Positions 39,431-50,168 of a stretch of 64,000 nt of DNA are shown here, in pieces. Source of the DNA: Lentinula raphanica (lineage: Eukaryota > Basidiomycota > Agaricomycetes > Agaricales > Omphalotaceae). The translations under genes and the position numbers were made by a program. Numbering within the stretch: the stretch's first letter is position 1; each line of letters opens with the position of its first letter. The stretch lies in the NCBI GenBank assembly GCA_027919835.1, contig JANVFP010000010.1:744001-808000 (forward strand). Direction: 5' to 3'. The notes beneath the pieces are model-generated. The model was not told the origin of the DNA. It saw only the letters and a program-made list of their open reading frames with translations, and ran no database searches.

Positions 39431-42157
39431 ATGGCTGTCTACAGCAGAACGGCGTCCATGGAAAGGAGACCGTTGCTGGATGATCTGCCATCGGCGTACA
39501 ACGCCCTTGACAATGGCGACTGCCCAAGTGATACGTCCACGCTCGCCGAAACGGAAAACACCGAGCCACCACCGTTGAACAAGTTTTCCCGACTTGACAC
39601 CTGCTGGATTTTAGCAGGACTCTGGAGTGCAGTCTTTCTTGGCGCTCTCGATGGTATGTGCCGTCGCAGAGGGCCATTATCACTCTGACATCATCATTGT
39701 TTGGACAGGTACCGTTGTAGCCACTCTTTTGTCGCCTATAGGAAGTCATTTCAACAAATTGAACCAATCTTCATACATCGGCACCGCATATCTACTCTCT
39801 GTATGTTGTTTTACACCTCTGTATGGTCAGTCTACCTTGATAACCTTCTTTCTAAACCGTTTTCTGTTGTCTCACATCTTTCCCAGGCCGTCTTTCAGAT
39901 ATTTTAGGTCGCAAAGGTGCTATGCTTTTAGCATTAACACTTTTTGGTAAGTGTTGATGGTATTTGGCAAAAGCTGTAGACAGTAAAGCATATTCACAGG
40001 GTCTGGAACGCTGTGTTGTGCTCTCGCCCCTACAATGGAATTACTGATCGCGGCGCGCGCTGTGGCCGGCATGGGAGGAGGCGGGTATGTGCTTTGTAAC
40101 TACTCTCCAAGCAAGATAACCTTCTGATGAGTGTCGTACGTAGTGTCATGACTGGTTGGTTGCTGAGCGCCCACCTTTTCTGTGCTATACGACCGTTGAC
40201 TGTACTCGTTCAGTTTCTAGTATCGTCGTTACCGACTTGATACCTTTGTGAGTACCGTGAAACTTGACTGCATCCCGACCGCCTGATTTCAAAAAGGAAA
40301 CAGCGAGGATTGTATCAGGGCATGGCCAACATGTAATTGTTTGCTGCTTAGTTGCACCAAGCTGGATATTGATTACTCTGGCAAGATTATTCGGTTTAGG
40401 TGCAGGTATCGGCGGCCCTATCGGCGGCTGGATCAATGATGTTTTTGGGTGGTATGTGCAAACGAATACGCTCATCGATTACAGCCACTCATTCTTGCAA
40501 AACACTCCAGGCAAGCAGCCTTCCTTTTCCAGGTAATCTTTCAGGCTTTATATTTCCTACCTAAACTTGCTCTGATTCAAACTGGTGGCGCTCAGGCACC
40601 TATCCTCCTGTTCAGTTTCGTCCTTGTCTCGCTCAAAGTCAACATCCAACTCCCAACAGACGTACAAAATCAATCTCTTCGACAAAAATTACAACGCATA
40701 GATTTCCTTGGGTCACTGACTTTGGTTGGCACCGTCGGGTGTCTCCTCCTCGGCTTTAGCCTGAAAACAACTGAAGAAATGCCATGGTCCCATCCGCTCA
40801 TCTGGGGTCTGTTTCTATTGAGTGCCATATTTGGTGCGACGTTCGTAGCAGTCGAAAAATTCGTATCGCCATATCCAGTCATGCCTCTACGTCTGATCAC
40901 ACAGAGGACACCGCTCGCTGTCTCCATGTCTAATCTGTTAGGAAGCATGGCTGCATTCTCTACGGTATGATTTGATCCAAGACGCTCGTATGCAATGTCA
41001 ACTGATGCAGGAGAAACACGAACACCGTAGCTGTATAATATACCCTTGGTCAGTAATGTTCGTCGGATATTACTTGTCCGACTCTCATGGAAATTGGCAG
41101 TATTTCACAGCCGTGCGTCTATACACTTCAGCGAATGCGGGTGGGTTGCTGCTTTTCTTACGAAACCACTGGATCATCTGCTAATTTATTTCTCTTATCA
41201 GGACTCCATCTACTCCCTCACTCAGTAAGCTCTCGCTATGATGAGTAAGGCCTTGCAATGAACGAATTCCAGGTTGCCATCTCTTCTGGAAGCGTCTTTG
41301 CGGGATGGCAAGTCAATTGCTCCGAAAGTAATCATTGAACTCATTGATCCACCCTAGGATGATGAGACGTACCGGGAAACTCTACAAACTCACACTATGC
41401 TCCGGGCTTATGTGTATCATGGCCAGCGTATCCATTGTCTTCTGGAATGAGCATACTTCCCCGTTTCACCTGTGGATCGACATTGTGCCTCAGGGCTTTG
41501 GGATGGCAAGCCTCATCACCACTACGTTAATCGTAAGTCTGGATGTGTATCGTTGGCGGACAATCTAACATGATCGAAGGCTATGATCGCTGGGGTCATG
41601 AAAGAAGACATGGCTGTAGCCACTGGAAGTAGGCATTTTTTAGATTGGCATGTCCAAACGTAATTCCTAATATCTTTGCGTCGTATAGTCACATATCTGT
41701 TCAGGACTACAGGGCAAGTTCTGGGTGTCAGTATCTCCGGGGCAATATTTCAAGCGGTGCTCCTACAAAAATTGCGGATGAGGATCCAGGGTCCAGGCTC
41801 GATGGAGGTATGACCATCGTTTGACTCTTCTACAACGTCCGTGACAAATATGCTCCGATATAGCTCATCCACGGCATTCAGTAAGTTTCTGTCTCGAACC
41901 TCAACATACAAGATAACCTTCGCTAAATCATCTGCAGGCATTCAACGAACATCATCTCCACTCTCGATCCCTTCCACAGGGCTGCTGCCATTGAATCATA
42001 TGCGGACGCTTTACAGATTGTGTTCATCTGTCAAGCAGTATGGAACTTCCTGGCCTTCCTATGGTGAACCCTGGCATCCTGTTCTATACCAAATGCATCC
42101 TCGTTAACCTGACCATTCCTCAGGTGTATACCTATCCAAGAGAACGCGTTACCATGA
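39431..42157 (+). CDS. MFS transporter, VBA/Fnx1-like (vacuolar basic amino acid type)
   Basis: Gene with many short exons. The polar N-terminus (MAVYSRTASMERRPLLDDLP) has a dileucine-like acidic cluster. Then LDGTVVATLLSPIGSHF (helix 1), SSYIGTAYLLSV, YGRLSDILGRKGAM (MFS motif A), AARAVAGMGGGG, DLIPLKQRGLYQG, LGAGIGGPIGGWINDVFGW (motif C), a central loop QKLQRIDFLGSL, and six more helices including MAAFSTLYNIPLYF, SGSVFAGWMMRRTGKLY and FGMASLITTTL. Drug:H+ antiporter-2 family members of this subgroup (yeast Vba, fission yeast Fnx1) move basic amino acids into vacuoles; the substrate is inferred only. I extend the C-terminus through a 60 nt intron (42064-42123) to CIPIQENALP; without it the protein stops at 42067. 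Confidence 0.86.
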
Positions 42158-42445
42158 ATACCACTTCTGGCTTCAGATGAACTCAAGCCGAAAATATCCT
42201 GTATTGTTGATCGTTTCACGTAGATGTCGTCTGAACGACTCAAAATTGAATTGTACTCTTGTAGTAGTAGTACATGTTTTTTGTATTTGTAAAACACAGC
42301 AAACTGAGAGGGTTGTTGTGATTAATGATGTGAAGACGGCAACTATGATAGAGATGATTGGCTGGATAGATGAGGTCTATGAGGTGGAATGATTATTGCA
42401 GTTTTTTTACAGCATTTCCCAGAAGATATAGTTTCCTCGCATGCT

Positions 42446-42706
42446 TCAAATGGATCCCGGAGGCTTCTCTTCAATCCACTTTCTGGTTTTTCGGGAGACG
42501 ACAACCACTTCCCCTCCTTTTATCGACGATTGTTCATCGGCATCAGCAAACGTCTTGCGTTCCGGTCGTGCTGGACAAGGTAGCACATTGGACGCGGAGA
42601 CCGTGAGGACAGAAGCGAAAAAAGTAACACTGAAAAGAGAGGTGATGAATGTGCGCCCTTGAGCGAATCGTAGAGCTCTGTTCATGAACATCCTAGATCT
42701 ATTCAA
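42446..42706 (-). CDS. Possible small protein with one hydrophobic segment (86 aa)
   Basis: A single-exon frame starts MNRSRMFMNRALRFAQGR (basic, amphipathic), followed by a hydrophobic stretch TFITSLFSVTFFASVLTVSA, then NVLPCPARPERK and an end KTRKWIEEKPPG. Basic leader plus one helix fits a small mitochondrial inner-membrane protein. I do not recognise it. It is divergent from the uS14m gene with 185 bp between starts, an arrangement common for real genes here. Support is limited to composition and position. Confidence 0.5.
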   Translation of the reverse strand: MNRSRMFMNRALRFAQGRTFITSLFSVTFFASVLTVSASNVLPCPARPERKTFADADEQSSIKGGEVVVVSRKTRKWIEEKPPGSI

Positions 42707-42891
42707 ACGTTCTTCAATTCAAGCAAGCAAGTGTACGTCGCACTGAGATACTCACTGATACGCCAATACCCATAGTCAGTTCAACGCTCGTTGATGATGA
42801 TGGTGGTAACTTTTTAAGCCGATTGAATTTTCCGAAAGTGACCGAGTCCTTTTTGCTTTCGTAAGCATTGCCGTCTTCGCTCTCTAACATT

Positions 42892-43267
42892 ATGGGACTA
42901 CGCCCTAACATCCGAGTTTTGCGAGATATGAAAGCCCGTCAGGGCGTCCTCGACAACGAAGTCACCAGAAGAGCCTATCTCTTCGTTGCGCGTAATCAGA
43001 ACCTCCCACCCCAAGTCCGTCACCAAGCCCAATTGCAACTTAATACCTTCGGACGTTACACTCGGCCAACGACGGTGAAAAATAGGTGCTATGCTAGCGG
43101 TCGGGGAAGAGGGATCATGAGCGAATTCGGGTTGTGCAGAGTGAGTGCATCTGTGACTCTCGATTCACAATCTCTGACCTTGCCGTGTCTTCTCCTGTAT
43201 GCAGTACCAATTTCGACTAAAAGCACTTTCTGGCCTATTAAACGGTGTCAAGAAAGCGTCTTGGTAG
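42892..43267 (+). CDS. MRP2: Mitochondrial small-subunit ribosomal protein uS14m (MRP2/MRPS14)
   Basis: Exons 42892-43140 and 43205-43267 give 103 aa. The start MGLRPNIRVLRDMKARQG and the C-terminal signature CYASGRGRGIMSEFGLCRYQFR, ending in LNGVKKASW, match uS14 of mitochondria. It binds 16S-like rRNA in the head of the small subunit. The bacterial zinc-binding Cys set is absent, as in other mitochondrial uS14. An in-frame ATG at 42868 exists but the family start is at 42892. Confidence 0.94.
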
Positions 43268-43596
43268 ATAGATGTAAGTATCCATTTAGCTCTATTCATG
43301 TATGAAATCCTTAGGACTGCTACAGCACGATCGAAAGAGATACTATACATATTGCAACTAATACAACCAAAACCCATTATTTGCGAGACCTTTGCATCAT
43401 ATTGTACATCGGGAACCTTGGCTGAGAATCAAGCCGAATTAGGAGAATGCTCTGCACTTGCGATGTCACTTAAACGAAGTTCTGGTTCTCCTCTTTCGCG
43501 GCGCCAACGATTCATGATATTCAATGTGGCCTGCTCGACCAGGAACCTGAGCGTACGTAGTGTTAATGATGCGAGAAAGAATGATGACAAAGTACT

Positions 43597-45207
43597 TCAC
43601 CCATATTTGCGCAACCATTTCTCGTTGATCTCCCAATTTCCATGCGCCAGGACGTCGTCTCCGTGTATCGTCACAGCGTTTCGGTATTCCAAGAGACAGT
43701 CCACTAGATCAAATCGAGCTATATATTCATTCAGTCAAACAACAAATATTGATGTTTTATGGGATCTTACTTCTCAAAAGAATCATTCTATCTCGTAGTT
43801 CTGGGTGGAGTATACGGTCAATAACACTCTCTAAGGGTATCCATGAGTAACTGAACATGCGGAAATCATAGTACAGACCATGAGGAACCGTGCTATAACG
43901 GAAATCTGATGAGCAAACGAAATGACAACAGCAAAGAGTATGTGATTACCGCTGGACCAGAGTCGGCCGTAAAGAAGAAGGCAAGCAGTATGCACTGTTC
44001 CTCTTGAAATTGTCCAGATGGTAACTGACATCGGATTTCAGCATATGATCTATGAATGAGCAGATACAGCTACGCACTGAATGAGTTTGTACGCCTCATT
44101 CTTGTTGGGATCTTCATCATCATCTATCTGCTCAGGAGACGGCTGATCAGTGGATCGGGGTTGTGCGTTTGACGGTGGAAATGATATTGGAGGTAGGGTG
44201 GTTTCGAGATTCATATGCCCGCCTGGGATGTACGGATAGCCAGAAACATTCGAACCCGAAGGACCTCCATACTGAGGAGGCGTACCGGTACTCGAAGATC
44301 CCGACATGAACATCGGAGACCCATTGCCGTTGCGCATGATATCAGAGAACATGGCACGTCCATCGTGAGAGTTGGAATTCGGGTAAAGGGGGTTCGAATT
44401 TACAGGGCTGTTGTTCATCGGTAACAGCATGGAATAAGATCCATTGGCGTCGCCTGTGTCACCAGTGCGCGCCTTTTTGTTGAGAGAGGAAGGATTGTCT
44501 TGGTCAGCAGAACGCTTTTGACTGGGATTGAGTATTTCTGCAGTCGCTGCGGCTTTCTTTCGTCTTTGGTATCCTTCCCAAGCAGTGTCTGTCTCGGACC
44601 TGTTGATGAAGTTGTTGAAGTCGGACATTTCCCATCCAAGTTTGGGTAGGAGTCCTCCAGCCCCTTCGCCTATGAAAGCCGATACGCTTCGTAGAAGATT
44701 GCGAAGGGTTTGATTCTCTTGCATCAAGTCTGTAGGAACAATTAGCGAAGAGACCCAGATACATGACAGAGAGACAAACCCTTCAGGATATTTCTCATCT
44801 CGCCCATTGCCTCATCTTTGCCACCCGAAAGAATTTCTACTCTGGCTTCAAGATCACGAATCTGGACAACGTTTAGGAGGCAAGAAGCCAATCAACGAAT
44901 GAACGACGAACCCTCTGTTGTTTCCTGAGGCGGAACTCCCTTTGAGCAATGCGGTTCTGGTCTCTTCGAGCAGCTTGCGAGCTATGACCATAAGCAAAAT
45001 AGTAAGCGACCTTGACAGGGAAATGACAAGACAGGGATTACTACACACTTTGGATTCTTCTTCCTGCCAGGTTTACCAGGAGGGGCAGATTCTTCTCGAG
45101 AATCCACATCGCTCTGTGATAGTTCTATAATTGGTTTTTGACACGAGAAAGAATGAACTTACATCAGGATCATTAGAATATCCTCGTTCTGTGCTGTCCT
45201 CAGGCAT
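43597..45207 (-). CDS. Yap-like bZIP transcription factor with DUF3425 C-terminus
   Basis: Multi-exon minus-strand gene starting MPEDSTERGYSNDPD at 45207. The basic region is GRKKNPK/SSQAARRDQNRIAQREFRLRKQ; NRIAQREFR is the Yap/AP-1-like DNA-contact motif. A leucine zipper follows (LEARVEILS, MRNILK, LMQENQTLRNLL). A Ser/Asn/Pro-rich middle leads to the conserved fungal C-terminal domain (DUF3425): IHYHLDNFKRNSAYCLPSSL, LRPTLVQR, TVPHGLYYDF, VIDRILHPELRDRMILL, RFDLVDCLLEYRNAVTIHG, DDVLAHGNWEINEKWL. It ends at 43597. This bZIP-DUF3425 combination is common in fungal regulators of stress or development; targets here are unknown. The last two exons were placed by splice phase and family resemblance. 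Confidence 0.88.
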
Positions 45208-45654
45208 AGTCTAAGTTTGAGGTTAGGTGAAAAGATTTGCGTAATCCAAATCAGATTGCTATGCCGCTCGGCAGCATCCGGCAGCCGGCTAGAGTCACAT
45301 GGGAATTTCGGCATTTTTTATTGTTGATTTTTTTGGAATTTCTCCCATTTTCGTCGAGGTGAGTGCTGTTACTGAACTTCGTGTCGAAAGACACTAGAAC
45401 TCATGTTAATATCAGTAGCGTGGAATCTATTACTACCAGGACTCCAATTTGATTCACTTAGTGCCTCACCAGTGGGGTATTATGTCTTCTTGCGGTTTTT
45501 TTTCGAGGCCAGCCTCGTTGATGATGATTGATTTCATTTCCGTATGCGTATCTCTCCTGCGCTGAAGGGAATGCTCCGAGTACGCCATGGTCGCACATCA
45601 TTTAGCGCAGATAAATATTGGAAATCGGTTTTTTTACCTCTCCATTTCACTTCA
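45208..45654. promoter_or_regulatory. Divergent intergenic region, bZIP / DUF6593
   Basis: This 447 bp stretch contains a GC-rich dyad near 45261-45290 (ccgctcggcagcatccggcagccgg) close to the bZIP start, then a T-rich run (45313-45352). A TATA-like agataaatatt lies near 45609, 46 bp upstream of the DUF6593 start. Both promoters should lie here. Confidence 0.4.
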
Positions 45655-46396
45655 TGTCATCCTCAACTCTGGATCTCAATTTCGTCTTCACGTCTGAGAA
45701 CGATATGCGATCGTTCAAGGTAAATTTACTAACTACCGATCCATCGATTCAGATCATCGAGTTGTACCGAGTTAGGCTGTCTTATCCTTTCATCGAACCG
45801 ACATTCTAAATTATATCTAGTTCTACCATCCAGTCACTGGATTGAGCCATGGATTGACTACTTTCCACCGCCAAAACCTCGCTACAAATCTCTTCGAACC
45901 TGCTGGTCAGATTGAGTGGTCTTCGGATCATAATGCCACAGCTTACTTTGGACTGGAAGAGGTGAACATTCATCTGATACCTTATGTTTAAATGACCTAA
46001 CTCAGCGAATAATCTAACAGGTCCACATACGCGACCTCAGAAGAGCAAAGAAATCTAGCAGTCGGTCCGCAACCCGTCTGCAACCTGTATGAAATCCATC
46101 TTGCTGACAACTTATCAGATCTCGTCGTTTCAAGGCAGGAGGCTCCGAATATAAATGGAAACTATCTTCTGATACGGGCGATCTAGTTGTGCGTAGCACA
46201 GCCTGGAATATTTGCTCATATCTGACGCATGTTAATGTCTTGTCAGTGTGTCGACTCTCGACGCAAAACCATCGCTACGTGGAATCAAGAGCAGTCAAAT
46301 TTGCAGGTCGCTTCCAAGGCAGAGTCAATCTTGGACCGATTAGTTGTCACCTGCTTTCTTAACCTGTGGGCATTGAGGCATTTGGGACAGTGGTAA
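45655..46396 (+). CDS. DUF6593 family protein, copy 1
   Basis: Exons join in phase from MSSSTLDLNFVFTSEND: FYHPVTGLSHGLTTFHRQN, GQIEWSSDHNATAYFGLEE, VHIRDLRRAKKSSSRSRRF, KAGGSEYKWKLSSDTGDLV, CVDSRRKTIATWNQEQ, and it ends LNLWALRHLGQW. The order of beta-strand segments and the FKAGGSEYKW and TIATW motifs are those of DUF6593, a tubby-like small domain expanded in Agaricomycetes. The biochemical role is unknown. There is no signal peptide or membrane segment. The stop (46394-46396) lies inside a coding-like frame on the opposite strand (46340-46537). A second family member lies at 55303. Confidence 0.86.
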
Positions 46397-47127
46397 TGCG
46401 GCTTGATTTACTAGGTCAATGTCTGCCTCGTTTTGCTGTCTCTTTCCGTTAGCGAGCATCTGCAATAATTCATGGCACCTGTCAAAATTTCCTTCAGCGC
46501 TCGAAAGTAACGACGGTTCGTGTTCATATGGAAGCAAACACCGTGATTTTGAATCAACTTCTGGAGTGCTCTTTGATTGTTGTATGATTTGCTGGATAGG
46601 TCTATACGGGTTGATTCCCTCAAAGGATCTGTGTATCCCATGTCGGGCTTGGTTTGCTATTTCTCAGTGGAGACGTTGACTATCAAAAGACGCAGCCACG
46701 TAGCCACGGGACGAACGTTGTGCACAACATATATAGTGTTACCCCATGAGAATAAGTGCGGTCGGTACCGGTTCCGACGAATCTCAAAACCTATTTCTGT
46801 TAACAACTATCCTCTTCGTCTATAGGCCTTTTTTGTGAAGCGTGCGAGAAGCTCGGGATGGTCGGGCTGACCACATATCAGAATACCTTGGTGATATCCA
46901 CAGTGGACGATGCAGTTTTTCAAATGATCAGCAACAAGATCTCCTTGCCGACAACTATTGATGCCTTTATTATGGCGTTTCTGACCAAGGAACTCTCTGT
47001 TGAACTCAGCAATGAACATGTTGCCGTGGGCTTCGTTTCCAGGGGATATACATTCTGTGAGGGAAACACTAATGCTATACAGACCTATAAGTAGCCAACT
47101 GAGCCAGGTACGTATCTCTTGTTTCAA
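46340..47127 (-). CDS. Putative unknown gene, antisense-overlapping DUF6593 copy 1
   Basis: Not recognised. Three minus-strand segments join in phase with canonical splice sites: a 5' part with a hydrophobic stretch (TWLSWLLIGLYSISVSL) and GNEAHGNMFIAEFNREFLGQ; a middle part EIGFEIRRNRYRPHLFSW; and a 3' part EIANQARHGIHRSFEG, INPYRPIQQIIQQSKST, LLPYEHEPSLLSSAEGNFD and RCHELLQMLANGKRQQNE, ending KKAGDN at 46340. The 3' part has strong protein-like composition. If the last exon is right, it overlaps the end of the opposite gene by 57 bp. A donor gttaag near 46363 would avoid the overlap. The start at 47127 is uncertain. Confidence 0.4.
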
Positions 47128-47178
47128 CCTTCCCCAGTTGAAGTTTATCCATTACTCTCGGTACCTCATAATCACAGG

Positions 47179-48065
47179 ATGACCACACTCCCTTCATTCG
47201 TCGAGCTCATGGCATCTCTGGGTATCAATGCAGAGGATCAACAACCTCAGGATAACCAAGACTGCCATAGCTCTTCATCCTCCGATTCTTCACCCTCGTC
47301 CTCTCCTAGACTGCTAGGTAGTATGCTTGCACCATCTCTTAGGTCCAAATCCAGTCCGTCTTTACGCGATCAAGGCCATCGTTCTCGAACAAGATACTCT
47401 CCATATTCTTCCAGTTCTGTGAGTCTTCGTGTGTTCACCCAAAGCGCTTGTCTCATACTCCAAGTTGTAGATTTCTGCTAGACGCCGAAGCAGCGTATCC
47501 TCCGTTTCCTCATCGTCATCTTCAGACGTGGATAACATATCTGAACGAGTGAGTCTATTTCGGGTTCAACGTTGCTGCGGCTTAGCTGACGCAAGAATAG
47601 TCGAGTTCCTGTTCACCCACCCTTAGATCATCATCGCCGCGGCTGCGCAGACGCCCGCAAAATAAATTCCTAGTGAACGTATACGGGTCCTCACCAGACT
47701 TGTCCGCCAATACTCCCATCTCTAGCTACGTTCGCCGCAAGACGCCAGGGACATCCCCATCCTCACCGTCGTTTCCTCGGGAATCAACTGAATCTCGAGA
47801 GCTATCCAAACCATTCACTATCCCGACCCTTCCTTCTTTCCTCCCTCTTTCTGCACGCAGTGAACCCATCTCTGCAAGTCCAAAATCGGGAGTTAGCGAC
47901 TCTTCCTCCTCGCTGGCGCTGGCAAATCTCGGGCTGAAGCAGATGGAGCTCGACATCATGTCGCGTCGGTCTCGTCTTCACACTGGCATCCGGATATCCA
48001 CTGCACCAAAAATCACAGAAACTGGAGAGAAGGAGATGCACCGCAGAGTCGTGCATGTTGCTTGA
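47179..48065 (+). CDS. Ser-rich low-complexity protein, unknown function
   Basis: Three exons join in phase. MTTLPSFVELMASLGI starts at 47179, the first intron runs from gtgagt after SPYSSSS to ttgtag, then ISARRRSSVSSVSS and NISER, and a second intron leads to SSSCSPTLRSSSPRLRRR, NKFLVNVYGSSPDLS and a C-terminal part LALANLGLKQMELDIMSRR ending HRRVVHVA. The N-terminal helix (LPSFVELMASLGI) and the C-terminal helix are the only ordered-looking parts. The rest is Ser/Pro/Arg-rich, with RRRSSVSS-type sites suited to basophilic kinases. Such a plan suits a phosphoregulated adaptor, but that is a guess. Confidence 0.72.
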
Positions 48066-48502
48066 TATCCCCCTCTTGGATGCCATTGGCGTCACGGTGC
48101 ATATGTAATTTTATCTCATCTTCATACCATCTTCTTCCCATACCCGTTCAACGTTGTACTACCACAAATGGACCGTTGTACTCGCGAAGATGCGGCTTGG
48201 CATTTATCGCCCACACTCCTTTGGACTTTCCGCTCGTTACTATCATATATATGCATCATTTATTTCGTTTTCTGTACTACCTTTCTTTTGGTACTTACTC
48301 GATCTTGTCTTCCTCCCGAGTCCCGCCCGCGTAGTAAATATCGTATGATATTTCATTTACACCGTCACCATACTATAACCATTCATAACCCTTACATGGG
48401 CAAGGCTGTTGGTACCTACTACCTACTCAGTCCTACTATTACTTGTGGCAATATATAACCGTCAGTTTGTAGAGTCTAGTTAACCAGGATGAGGATCGGT
48501 AA
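48066..48502. other. Convergent intergenic region
   Basis: This 437 bp stretch lies between the stops of the Ser-rich gene (plus) and the GPATCH11-like gene (minus). It is AT-rich, with T-rich stretches near 48240-48300. Overlapping short frames are out of register with any motif. No gene is seen. Confidence 0.5.
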
Positions 48503-49864
48503 CTAATCATGGGCATCTTCGTCAGGTCCTGGGCAGTTATTCTTCATATCGTCGTGGTCATCATACTGTGTTCCACACCAAAAGCAATAAGCATAATGGT
48601 CGCGAAGATAAGAAATAACTAATGTAAGCCGATCTTGTGGCTTCGAATTCTAGAGTCAGAACCAAATGTGATATCAGAGAGAAACGAGAATGTCTACCTG
48701 GAGACGAAAGAATTGTTGTATCTCTTCGAGGATTGCTTGACTATATTCGGTGGCAACGACGAGTTCGTTTTCGACCTCATCGGAGATTGGTTGAAGAGCA
48801 TTAGCTTTCATTTCTTTACGCAGTCGACGTTCGAGGTTATCGTCGTCTAGATCATATTCCTGATCGACTGTGATGTTCATGGTTGTATGCTGATTGAGTG
48901 TCTCGATAAGACCGGGAGGGAAGGTGTCCGGGTTTCCAGGGTTCAGCCATAACACATTGAACTGACTTGGTTATAAGTCAACGGTAATGATATCGTTGTC
49001 GAAGTACCGACCGGTATACCAGATTTCTCATCCAATGTAGCACAAGTTCGTTGCGCGGGTCCTATATGCATATTGATATGACGATATCGAACGAATTAGA
49101 ACACGAATCTAACCAAGTGCAAATCACACAAACCAAGTCTATTCTCAGCACGGCGCTCCTCGTATTCCCGCCTTGCACGGTCACGAAAGTCTTCCTTTGC
49201 AGACTCTTCTGCCATCTTGGCCATCTTGGCCAATCGCTCAGCTGCAGAGGGCGAGAGACCGCGTTTCCTAGAAGTACCTATGCCTTGTTTCCCTGGAACC
49301 AGAATGAAAAATCATAAGGAAACGGATATGATACGGTAGGCATACTAACCAGACCATTCGTTAAGGGGCAAAGGTTCAGTGCGATGCGAGTTATTATTGA
49401 CTTTAGATGGCCGGGGATTCTCAGTATCAGTATCCACGGGGGCAACTGATCCTTCAGAAGAAGACATCTGTGATTTTGAGTGCTCGTTTCGTGTCGAAAT
49501 ATCGTCGCGGGATCGACCTAGTGATTGTCCTGGTTGGAATCCCATCTTCATCATGAGAGACAATCCTTTGTTCAAGCCAGAACTTCCTGCTGAGTCTTCC
49601 TTTGCCCTGTCAAAAAGGCTCTTGCTGAGACCTTCCTCGCGTGCTTCGAGCTCGCGCTCTCGACGACTTTTCACCCTGTTCTGTTCATTCTTTTGCCTTG
49701 CCTTCTTTACCGCCTCTTTGCGTAATTGGCTGTAAGTTTTTGACGCTGATGACGACGAAGTAGTGGCAGTCAAAAACTGTAAACATATAAGTTGATCAAA
49801 AGCAAGTCAACGCGAGTGTCGTTATCACCTTGTCGGAAAGATAGTCATCGTCCTCTTCAGACAT
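48503..49864 (-). CDS. GPATCH11-like protein (G-patch plus DUF4187)
   Basis: Spliced minus-strand gene starting MSEEDDDYLSDK at 49864. Order: TYSQLRKEAVKKARQKNEQN, a charged helix, the G-patch (LNKGLSLMMKMGFQPGQSLG), a Ser-rich linker, EPLPLNEWSGKQGIG, SPSAAERLAKMAKMAEESAK, REYEERRAENRL, an acidic segment (DQEYDLDDDNLERRLRKEM) and the C-terminal DUF4187 motif YLRDHYAYCFWCGTQYDDHD with a CxxC pair, ending CPGPDEDAHD. This is the architecture of GPATCH11 (CENP-Y). G-patch proteins usually activate DEAH helicases in splicing or ribosome assembly; the partner here is unknown. The G-patch glycines are only partly kept (GQSLG). Confidence 0.88.
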
Positions 49865-50168
49865 CACAAGAACAAAGCAAAAAGTGGCTGACTCAGAGTC
49901 AATCACAGGCTCAGCTCAAAATTCAACGTTGGAGTCGTCACACTAGCAGGTGTCATTAATCGAGGCATATGTAAGGGACACTAGCTAGAATAAAGGTAAA
50001 AACCACGAAAGGCTACCGAGGCATCATGAAAACGGAGTAAAACGTGGTTCAAAGCTATCCACAAATCATTTCGCTGTCATAGAAATTGAGAACCTGATTG
50101 AAACGTAACACAGGGAAATGAAAAGGTAGGAGCAAGGCTGATTAAGTGATGACAAAGGTGTAAACAAC
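49865..50168. other. Intergenic spacer
   Basis: This 304 bp stretch lies upstream of the GPATCH11-like start and downstream of the two-RRM gene stop, both on the minus strand. It should contain one promoter and one 3' end. No TATA box or other feature stands out. Confidence 0.45.

Noticed and set aside
43298..43798. 166-residue plus-strand frame
   Set aside because: Its second half lies opposite the DUF3425 exons of the bZIP gene, whose spliced sequence is clearly conserved; the plus frame shows no motif.
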